This document shows, one piece after another, positions 5,871 through 11,562 of a DNA stretch of 15,881 nucleotides. Location: positions 1 to 15,881 of the forward strand of contig VGKK01000015.1 of NCBI GenBank assembly GCA_016867095.1. Direction: 5' to 3'. Source of the DNA: Candidatus Omnitrophota bacterium (GTDB taxonomy: Bacteria > Omnitrophota > Gorgyraeia > Gygaellales > Profunditerraquicolaceae). A model generated the notes under the pieces. It made no database searches, had not been told where the DNA came from, and saw nothing but the letters and a program-made list of their open reading frames with translations. The translations under genes were made by a program, and so were the position numbers. Every line of letters starts with the position of its first letter. Position 1 is the first letter of the stretch.

Positions 5871-6572
5871 ATGATAAAAATAAAAATATGCGGGATAACG
5901 AATTTAGAGGACGCGCAGGTTGCGGTAGCTGCCGGCGCAGATGCCCTGGGGTTTGTATTTTATCGCAAAAGCCAGCGTTATATTGCGCCGGAGAAGGCCC
6001 GGGCCATCATCAGGCAGCTTCCTCAGGATGTAAGTAAGGTTGGTGTATTTGTTAACGCCAGGGGAAAAACCATTAAAGATATTGCTAAATTATGCAGTCT
6101 TGATATACTACAATTTCATGGAGCCGAATCCGCGGAGTTTTGCCAAAAGTTTAAAGGCTATAAGATTATTAAGGCGTTCAGGATTAACCCCGCCCTTCGT
6201 TCAAGTTTATGGTTTTCAACGAAGAGCGGGGTAAAGGATAAGCCGGCGCCAAAAGAGCTGGCTAAATACCGGACTTTTGCCTATCTTTTTGACACTTTTG
6301 CCAAAGATAAGGCAGGCGGGACAGGCAAGGCCTTTAATTGGGAATTGTTAAAAGACATCGTCGCTGATTTAAAACAGCCGATATTTTTATCCGGCGGCCT
6401 GGCCAGGAATAATGTGCAAGCGGCAATAAAAATTCTCCATCCGGCCTGGGTGGATGTCTCCAGTTCTGTAGAAATAAGGCCGGGCAAGAAAGACCAGAAA
6501 AAGGTGAGGGATTTTATTAGCGCCGCCAAATCAAGACCGGGTCTTGCGCCCCTTGTCAAGACCGGGTCTTGA
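5871..6572 (+). CDS. trpF: Phosphoribosylanthranilate isomerase with repeat-derived insert and tail
   Basis: TrpF isomerises phosphoribosylanthranilate to CdRP. I place the start at ATG 5871 (MIKIKICGIT), which fits the family; the frame is open upstream to 5709, but that part is only palindromic element A. GGGAG ends 10 bases before this ATG. Key features are Cys7 in KICGI, GADALGFVF (22-30), VGVFVN (57-62), QFHG (81-84), Asp141 in YLFDT (general acid), GGTG (149-152) and VDVSSSVE (194-201). The 233 residues exceed the usual 200-210. The excess has two sources. Residues about 107-127 (PALRSSLW to KDKPAP) are encoded by a palindrome at 6188-6231, and the last 13 residues (SRPGLAPLVKTGS) come from two copies of a 16-base palindrome. 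The fold and catalytic residues remain intact, so the enzyme is probably functional. Confidence 0.94.
   Translation: MIKIKICGITNLEDAQVAVAAGADALGFVFYRKSQRYIAPEKARAIIRQLPQDVSKVGVFVNARGKTIKDIAKLCSLDILQFHGAESAEFCQKFKGYKIIKAFRINPALRSSLWFSTKSGVKDKPAPKELAKYRTFAYLFDTFAKDKAGGTGKAFNWELLKDIVADLKQPIFLSGGLARNNVQAAIKILHPAWVDVSSSVEIRPGKKDQKKVRDFISAAKSRPGLAPLVKTGS
6188..6231 (+). repeat. Palindromic insert read in frame inside trpF
   Basis: CCCCGCCCTTCGTT (6188-6201) pairs with AACGAAGAGCGGGG (6218-6231) at 13 of 14 positions around a 16-base loop. It encodes about 15 residues with no counterpart in ordinary TrpF, between the strand IIKAFRI and the helix before YLFDT. A similar but weaker hairpin lies at the start of trpA (7776-7822), sharing the 3' arm GAAGAGCGGGGT. 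Confidence 0.75.
6531..6571 (+). repeat. Two direct copies of a 16-base palindrome at the trpF 3' end
   Basis: TCAAGACCGGGTCTTG occurs at 6531-6546 and again, unchanged, at 6556-6571. The start-to-start spacing is 25 bases. Each copy is itself a near-perfect palindrome (CAAGACC/GGTCTTG). Together they encode the last residues of TrpF, and the TGA stop at 6570-6572 overlaps the second copy. Confidence 0.85.
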
Positions 6573-6579
6573 GTATTTT

Positions 6580-6584
6580 AGGAG
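6580..6584 (+). promoter_or_regulatory. Ribosome binding site fixing the trpB start
   Basis: AGGAG lies 8 bases upstream of ATG 6593. It rules against the in-frame TTG at 6569, which overlaps the trpF stop and would put the site inside the coding region. Confidence 0.8.
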
Positions 6585-6592
6585 AAGATGGT

Positions 6593-7774
6593 ATGTTACC
6601 GGATAAAAGAGGGCATTTTAACGGGTTTGGGGGCAGGTTTGTCTCCGAGACGCTCATTTACGCCTTAGACCAGCTGGAAAGAGAATATCAAAAGGCCAGG
6701 CGCGACAGGAAATTTACCCAGGAGCTTAGTTATTACCTAAAGGAATACGCCGGCCGGCCCACGCCGTTATATCTGGCGCGGAATTTGAGTAGCTATTTAG
6801 GTATAGATAAAATATACCTTAAGAGAGAGGACTTGCTGCATACCGGCGCGCATAAAATTAATAATACCCTGGGCCAGGTATTGCTGGCGCTGCGGATGAA
6901 AAAAAGCCGCATTATCGCCGAGACCGGGGCCGGACAGCATGGCGTGGCTACGGCGACAGTAGCGGCAATGTTTGGCCTGGAGTGCGATATTTATATGGGC
7001 GAGGCGGATATCTGCCGCCAGAGATTAAATGTCTTTCGGATGAAATTGTTAGGCAGCCGGGTGATTCCGGTAACAAGCGGCTCGCGAACATTAAAGGACG
7101 CCACTACCGAGGCCTTAAGAGACTGGGTGACCAATGTCAGCAACACGCATTACATTATCGGCTCAGTAGTCGGGCCGCATCCCTATCCGATGATGGTCAG
7201 GGATTTTCAGTCAATAATCGGCCGCGAGGCCAGGCAGCAGGTTTTAAAAAAAGAAGGCAGGCTGCCGGATTATCTGGTGGCTTGCGTGGGCGGCGGCAGT
7301 AATGCCATGGGCCTGTTCTATCCCTTTTTCAAAGACAAAAAAGTAAAATTTATCGGCGTAGAGGCTGCCGGCCTGGGCCTGGCTTCGGGTAAGCATGCCG
7401 CCACATTAGTTGCCGGCTCTGTCGGCGTTTTGCACGGCTCCAAGTCCGGCCTTTTGGAAGACAAATTCGGCCAGGTCAAGATTGCCCATTCTATTGCCGC
7501 GGGCCTGGATTATCCCGGGGTCGGGCCGGAGCACGCCTATTACAAGAAAATCGGCCGGGCTAAATATGCAGCGGTGAATGACCGGGAGGCCCTGGAAGGT
7601 TTTCAATTATTATCGGAAAAAGAAGGGATAATCCCCGCGTTAGAGCCGTCGCACGCCATTTTTTATTTAAAGAAATTAAAATCCGCGATTAAAAAGAATT
7701 CCCTGCTTATCCTTTGCCTTTCAGGAAGAGGGGATAAGGACACGGATATCGTGGGGGAAAAATTAAAATTATGA
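6593..7774 (+). CDS. trpB: Tryptophan synthase beta chain
   Basis: TrpB is the PLP-dependent subunit that joins indole and serine to form tryptophan, working in an alpha2-beta2 complex with TrpA. With the start at ATG 6593 the protein has 393 residues and begins MLPDKRGHFNGFGGRFVSETL, as classical TrpB1 proteins do. The PLP lysine is Lys88 in REDLLHTGAHKINNTLGQ. Catalytic Glu110 is in AETGAGQHGVATATVAA, and the phosphate-binding glycine loop GGGSNAMG lies at 233-240. The C-terminal LSGRGDKD is present. GPHPYPMMVRDFQSIIG is the usual TrpB1 segment, so this is not the TrpB2 form. The start follows trpF by 20 bases, and the stop overlaps an ATG (ATGA, 7771) upstream of trpA. Confidence 0.97.
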   Translation: MLPDKRGHFNGFGGRFVSETLIYALDQLEREYQKARRDRKFTQELSYYLKEYAGRPTPLYLARNLSSYLGIDKIYLKREDLLHTGAHKINNTLGQVLLALRMKKSRIIAETGAGQHGVATATVAAMFGLECDIYMGEADICRQRLNVFRMKLLGSRVIPVTSGSRTLKDATTEALRDWVTNVSNTHYIIGSVVGPHPYPMMVRDFQSIIGREARQQVLKKEGRLPDYLVACVGGGSNAMGLFYPFFKDKKVKFIGVEAAGLGLASGKHAATLVAGSVGVLHGSKSGLLEDKFGQVKIAHSIAAGLDYPGVGPEHAYYKKIGRAKYAAVNDREALEGFQLLSEKEGIIPALEPSHAIFYLKKLKSAIKKNSLLILCLSGRGDKDTDIVGEKLKL

Positions 7775-7775
7775 A

Positions 7776-7822
7776 CCCTGCCTTTCCTAAGGGCCGGGGT
7801 AGAATAGAAAGGAAGAGCGGGG
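7776..7822 (+). repeat. Imperfect hairpin at the trpA start, similar to the trpF insert
   Basis: CCCTGCCTTTCC (7776-7787) can pair with GGAAGAGCGGGG (7811-7822), with one mismatch and two G-T pairs. The 3' arm contains the probable trpA ribosome site (GGAAG, 7811-7815) and ends on the first base of the likely GTG start. Resemblance to the trpF palindrome (shared GAAGAGCGGGGT) suggests the same family, but the match is short. Confidence 0.5.
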
Positions 7823-8610
7823 TGAATAGGATTGAACGTAAGTTTAAGGAATTAAAGAAAAAGAGAAAAAAGGCGTTTATCGCCTTTATTACCGCCGGAT
7901 ATCCTAACCTCGGCCTGACCAGAAAATTGGTTTTTGAATTGGCAGGCAGCGGCGTAGATATCCTGGAGTTGGGCGTGCCTTTTTCCGACCCGATGGCAGA
8001 CGGGCGGGTAATCCAGGAAGCCTCGCAAAAGGCATTAGAACATAAAGTTAACCTCGGCGCTATCTTACGCTTAGTGAAAGCGGCGCGCTCCCGCACAGAA
8101 ATACCTATCTGCCTGATGAGCTATTACAATCCCATATTTTGTTTTGGCGAAGAAAAATTCGTCCAGGCTGCTGTCCGCAGCGGCGTGGACGGCATTATTA
8201 TTCCTGACCTGCCTCCTGAAGAAGCCAGGCCGCTCGTCAAGCTAACCCATAAATACGGCCTGGATTTGGTTTGTTTTATTTCTCCGACTACCTCCACTAA
8301 GCGCATAAAATACATCAGCGCGGCGGCAAGGGGGTTTATCTATTACGTAAGTTTCAAGGGCGTGACCGGCTCGCGCCAGGCGCTGGCCGGAGATATTAAA
8401 GGGCAGCTGAAAGCCATTAAGAGGATAACCAAGAAACCGGTTTGCGTGGGATTTGGCGTAGCCACTGCGCAGCAGGTAAAAGAGATTTACCAGATTGCCG
8501 ACGGAGTGATTGTCGGCAGCGCGATTATCAATAAGATAAAGGAGAATATCGGCCGTCCCGATTTAATTAAGCGGGTAGGCGGTTTTACGCGGCGTTTAAG
8601 CGATGTATAA
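7822..8610 (+). CDS. trpA: Tryptophan synthase alpha chain
   Basis: TrpA cleaves indole-3-glycerol phosphate to indole, which is channelled to TrpB, and glyceraldehyde 3-phosphate. I choose GTG 7822 (MNRIERKFKELKK) because it matches the family N-terminus. It also gives catalytic residues at Glu49 (DILELGVPFSDP) and Asp60 (DPMADG), exactly the Salmonella numbering. GGAAG lies six bases upstream. The ATG at 7771, overlapping the trpB stop, would add 17 residues encoded by a hairpin-like repeat; it may still be used for coupling. The 262 residues include YYVSFKGVTGSR (active-site loop 6; GVTGAR is usual) and VGFGVATAQQV and GVIVGSAI near the C-terminus. The last eight bases overlap the peptidase gene. 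Confidence 0.95.
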   Translation: MNRIERKFKELKKKRKKAFIAFITAGYPNLGLTRKLVFELAGSGVDILELGVPFSDPMADGRVIQEASQKALEHKVNLGAILRLVKAARSRTEIPICLMSYYNPIFCFGEEKFVQAAVRSGVDGIIIPDLPPEEARPLVKLTHKYGLDLVCFISPTTSTKRIKYISAAARGFIYYVSFKGVTGSRQALAGDIKGQLKAIKRITKKPVCVGFGVATAQQVKEIYQIADGVIVGSAIINKIKENIGRPDLIKRVGGFTRRLSDV

Positions 8611-9871
8611 AAAAACCACATTAGATAACGGCTTAAGGATTATTACCCACCCTATGCCCAGGATGCTCTCAGCGGCTTTGGGGATCTGGATAAAGGTAGG
8701 CGGCAGGTATGAAAGTTCCCAGAATAAGGGCATCAGCCATTATTTAGAGCACCTGGTTTTTAAAGGCAGCAGGCGTTATTCCTGCCGCCAGATTAAAGAA
8801 TCCATTGAGGGCGTAGGCGGCTCACTGAACGGTTTTACTTCCGAAGAGTTAACCTGTTACCTGGTAAAGCTGCCCAGCCGCCATTTGGATTTGGCGCTGG
8901 ATATTTTATCCAGCATGGTCGCTGATCCGCTATTGTCGGCCGAAGATATCGCCAAGGAAAGGACAGTCATCCTGGAAGAAATAAAGATGCACAAGGATGT
9001 GCCGCAGAGTTATGTTTATGAATTATTGGACGCGCTCCTGTGGCCGGGCCATCCTTTGGGCGCCACTATTACCGGCACCGAGGAATCCGTCGGCCGGATA
9101 AACAGAGAGAATTTATCGGCGTTCCAGGAGCGGTATTATGTGCCGGCAAATATTGTGGTCAGCGCCGCGGGTTTATTAGAGCATGACCAGCTTGCCGCGA
9201 AGGTGAAGAAGGCTTTTACGCGCGCTAAGACAAAACAGGGCGATAAATTCCAAGCCACGAAGAAAACACAGCTTAAGCCGCAATTAAAAATATTCCATAA
9301 AGATACCGAGCAGACCCATTTTACCCTGGGGTTCCACAGTTTTAAAAGAGGCCACCCCTTAAAATACGCCCTGGGGTTACTCCATGTGATTATGGGCGCG
9401 AATATGTCCAGCCGCTTATTTAACGAAGTGAGGGAAAAAAGGGGCCTGGCCTATGAAATCGGCACGCAGGTAAGGGCGTTTGACGATACCGGCGCCTTTA
9501 TCGTGCATGCCGGCATTGATAATAGAAAAGTAATTGACGCGCTTAAACTCATCCTGGAGGAGCTGGAGGAGGTAAAAGATAAGCCGGTCAGCCCCGGCGA
9601 ATTAAAGCGCGCCAAGGAATTTTATTCAGGCCAGTTGACCCTGGCATTAGAGGACACCTTAGACCATATGCTTTGGATCGGCGAATGTACTGCCAGCTTA
9701 GATAAAACCTATACCTTAGAGGAAGTGATTAAAGAGGTGCGCCGGGTTGGGCCGCAAGACATTCAAAAGACAGCCGGCCAGATATTCAAGGAAAATAGTT
9801 TAAATCTGGCGTTAATTGGGCCGATACAAGATATCCAGGACGAGATTTATCAAAAACTGCGCCTGGCTTAA
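8603..9871 (+). CDS. M16 family zinc peptidase (mitochondrial processing peptidase-like)
   Basis: This is an M16B-type metallopeptidase of 422 residues with the inverted zinc motif HxxEH at 46-50 (SHYLEHLVFKGS). The distal glutamate is in TVILEEIKMHKD (125/126). The N-terminal half is the catalytic domain (NGLRIITHPMPRMLSAALGIWIKVGGRYE). The C-terminal half is the pseudo-symmetrical partner domain, with the family's SSRLFNEVREKRGLAYEI segment at about 272-289. The single chain has a complete active site. No signal peptide is visible, so it is probably cytoplasmic. Members degrade peptides or process small precursors; the substrate here cannot be deduced. The ATG lies within the trpA stop region (ATGTATAA), so it is coupled to the trp operon, although no link to tryptophan is known. 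Confidence 0.93.
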   Translation: MYKKTTLDNGLRIITHPMPRMLSAALGIWIKVGGRYESSQNKGISHYLEHLVFKGSRRYSCRQIKESIEGVGGSLNGFTSEELTCYLVKLPSRHLDLALDILSSMVADPLLSAEDIAKERTVILEEIKMHKDVPQSYVYELLDALLWPGHPLGATITGTEESVGRINRENLSAFQERYYVPANIVVSAAGLLEHDQLAAKVKKAFTRAKTKQGDKFQATKKTQLKPQLKIFHKDTEQTHFTLGFHSFKRGHPLKYALGLLHVIMGANMSSRLFNEVREKRGLAYEIGTQVRAFDDTGAFIVHAGIDNRKVIDALKLILEELEEVKDKPVSPGELKRAKEFYSGQLTLALEDTLDHMLWIGECTASLDKTYTLEEVIKEVRRVGPQDIQKTAGQIFKENSLNLALIGPIQDIQDEIYQKLRLA

Positions 9872-9878
9872 TTTCTAA

Positions 9879-9886
9879 GAGGGGAG
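9879..9886 (+). promoter_or_regulatory. Ribosome binding site for a TTG start
   Basis: AGAGGGGAG covers about 9878-9886, eight bases before TTG 9895. It supports a TTG start for the DUF21 protein, since no ATG lies near the expected N-terminus. Confidence 0.7.
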
Positions 9887-9894
9887 CGGATTCT

Positions 9895-10902
9895 TTGTTT
9901 AGTTTGCCTGTTACCATAATAAGCATAGCCATCCTGGCGCTGTTTTCCTTTTTCTTTTCTCTTTCTGAAACCGCCATTATCGGCTTAAGTAAAATTAAGC
10001 TGCGCCATATGCTGGCCAAGGCGGTAAAGGGCGCGCCGCACATCCAGCGTTTAGTCGCAAAGCTGGATAAATTTATCGTCGCTATTTTGGTCGGGAACAA
10101 TTTCTTGAATATCGCGATTTCCTCTATTGTTACCGGCATTTTTGTGGGCATCTTTGGTTTTCACTGGGGCGTATTGATCAGCACGTTTGCGACGGCAATG
10201 TTCGTATTGATTTTCTGCGAAATCACCCCTAAAATCCTGGCGCTGAAAAATACGGAAAAGGCGGCGCTCTTTGCCGCCCCTTTAATGGAGGCGTTTATTA
10301 AGTTATTCAGCGGCACTATCGGGATTTTTGAGGGGATAAGCAACTTTATTATTAAGCTGTTAAGGATAAAACCGGCCAAGCGTTCGCCCCTGATTACCGA
10401 AGAAGAGCTGCGCTTGATGATTGAATTGGGCAAGGAGGAAGGGTTTTTAAGCGACCAGGAAGGAAAGATGCTCCAGCGCATCTTTGAGTTTGGCGACATC
10501 GCGGTAGGCGATATAATGGTGCCGAAAGAAAAAATGGTGGCGGTAAATATCAAATCTACTCCCGAGGAAGTGCTGGATATTTTTTCCGAACAGGGCCATG
10601 CCCGCCTGCCGGTTTACCAGGGCTCTGCGGATAATGTGGTCGGCGTGATTTACGCCCGGGATTTATTGTATATATTGAGGGATAAGGGGTTATTTTTACT
10701 GCAGGACCTGGTCCATCCGGCATATACAGCCCCCCGCAAAATGCCGGTGAACGAGCTTTTAAAGAAGTTCCAGGCGGAAAAAATTCAAATTGCGATTGTG
10801 GTTGACGAGCACAAAAAGACTTTGGGCCTGGTGACCCTGGAAGACCTGGTGGAAGAGATAGTGGGTGAAATAGAAGAAGTGTACGCCAGGCACCACAAAT
10901 AA
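9895..10902 (+). CDS. CNNM/HlyC-type DUF21-CBS membrane protein lacking the CorC/HlyC C-terminal domain
   Basis: This 335-residue integral membrane protein belongs to the CNNM/CorC/'hemolysin' family, implicated in Mg2+ or divalent-cation homeostasis. The DUF21 region (about 1-160) has hydrophobic segments at about 5-24, 60-88, 90-109 and 122-155. It carries the family motifs FSLSETAIIGLS (21-32), GNNFLNIAIS (67-76) and FCEITPKILAL (107-117). A linker, ITEEELRLMIELGKEEGFL, leads to two CBS domains (about 206-262 and 272-328; IMVPKEKMVAV and LGLVTLEDLVEEIVGEI). The protein ends right after the second CBS domain, so the extra C-terminal transporter-associated domain of many CorC/HlyC proteins is absent. 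The start is TTG. It follows the peptidase by 23 bases and is probably the last gene of the trp transcript. Confidence 0.93.
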   Translation: MFSLPVTIISIAILALFSFFFSLSETAIIGLSKIKLRHMLAKAVKGAPHIQRLVAKLDKFIVAILVGNNFLNIAISSIVTGIFVGIFGFHWGVLISTFATAMFVLIFCEITPKILALKNTEKAALFAAPLMEAFIKLFSGTIGIFEGISNFIIKLLRIKPAKRSPLITEEELRLMIELGKEEGFLSDQEGKMLQRIFEFGDIAVGDIMVPKEKMVAVNIKSTPEEVLDIFSEQGHARLPVYQGSADNVVGVIYARDLLYILRDKGLFLLQDLVHPAYTAPRKMPVNELLKKFQAEKIQIAIVVDEHKKTLGLVTLEDLVEEIVGEIEEVYARHHK

Positions 10903-10923
10903 GGATTTTCTTTAAAATTTGTA

Positions 10924-10951
10924 TTGAATTTTTTAGTAAATAGTGTATATT
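10924..10951 (+). promoter_or_regulatory. Probable sigma-70-type promoter
   Basis: TTGAAT (10924-10929) and TATATT (10946-10951) are separated by 16 bases in an AT-rich gap. The gap lies between the DUF21 gene and the small zinc-ribbon gene, the first break larger than 100 bases after trpG that is not filled by repeats. A small palindrome CTGCTGTGCAG (10961-10971) follows the -10 box and might be an operator or simply part of the leader. Confidence 0.55.
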
Positions 10952-11010
10952 AGTTTCAATCTGCTGTGCAGTTTGTTTTAACCGCGTTTTAAATAAAAGG
11001 AGGAGGCAAA

Positions 11011-11160
11011 ATGGCGGAAAAAGGATACTGTGTGAAATGTAAAAAGATGAGAGAGATTAAGGATGAGCAGAAAGTTACGATGAAGAACGGCCGCTTGGCG
11101 GTAAAGGGAAAATGCCCGGAATGCAGCACAGGGATGTATAGGATTTTAGGGAAAAAATAG
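11011..11160 (+). CDS. Small zinc-ribbon protein, DUF5679-like (49 aa)
   Basis: The product has 49 residues. Two cysteine pairs, CVKC (7-10) and CPEC (35-38), frame a segment with VTMKNGRLAVKG (22-33), followed by GMYRILGKK. This pattern matches the short proteins I know as DUF5679, whose function is unknown. A strong ribosome site, AAGGAGGAGG (about 10998-11006), precedes the ATG. The cysteines predict one bound zinc ion and a nucleic-acid-binding or ribosome-associated role, but that is inference from the fold and from the neighbours rsfS and argS. Its TAG stop shares one base with the rsfS GTG start, so the two are translationally coupled. It is the first gene after the probable promoter at 10924-10951. 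Confidence 0.85.
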   Translation: MAEKGYCVKCKKMREIKDEQKVTMKNGRLAVKGKCPECSTGMYRILGKK

Positions 11161-11537
11161 TGCTTTCATTAGCGCGGCGCATTGTCGCCATCGCAAAATC
11201 TAAAAAGGCACAAGACGCGGTCGTTTTAGATATGCGGGGCGTTTCCAACTTTTGCGATTATTTCATCATCTTAAGCGCGACTTCCTTGCGGCATGTCAAC
11301 GCGCTCAGTAAGGCCATACAGGAAGAATTAGATAAAGAAAGAATAAAACCTCTCTCTAAGGTTAATACCAGCGATGAATCAGGGTGGGTGGTGCTGGATT
11401 ACGCCTCAAGCGTGGTGCATATCTTTTATAAACCGATGAGAGAGTTTTATTCTTTAGAGCACTTGTGGAGCGATGCCAAGAAGGTTAGAATCTCAAGGGC
11501 CGGCAAGGCCAAAGAGCCAAAATCTCCCCGCCGTTAA
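11160..11537 (+). CDS. rsfS: Ribosomal silencing factor RsfS
   Basis: RsfS (Iojap/YbeB family) binds ribosomal protein L14 on the 50S subunit and blocks joining to 30S when nutrients run short. The 125 residues show the whole family pattern: AVVLDMRGVSNFCDYFIILSA (20-40), SLRHVNALSKAIQEEL, WVVLDYASSVVHIFYKPMREFY, and SLEHLWSDAKKV. It starts with GTG overlapping the last base of the previous gene's TAG, and extends about 12 residues (RAGKAKEPKSPRR) beyond the core. In many bacteria rsfS lies with nadD or leuS; here it sits with argS and a small zinc-ribbon gene. Confidence 0.95.
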   Translation: MLSLARRIVAIAKSKKAQDAVVLDMRGVSNFCDYFIILSATSLRHVNALSKAIQEELDKERIKPLSKVNTSDESGWVVLDYASSVVHIFYKPMREFYSLEHLWSDAKKVRISRAGKAKEPKSPRR

Positions 11538-11562
11538 TCTTCTCAATTCATTATTCTAAAAA

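Noticed and set aside
6569..6592. TTG start for trpB overlapping the trpF stop
   Set aside because: AGGAG at 6580-6584 and the family N-terminus both point to ATG 6593.
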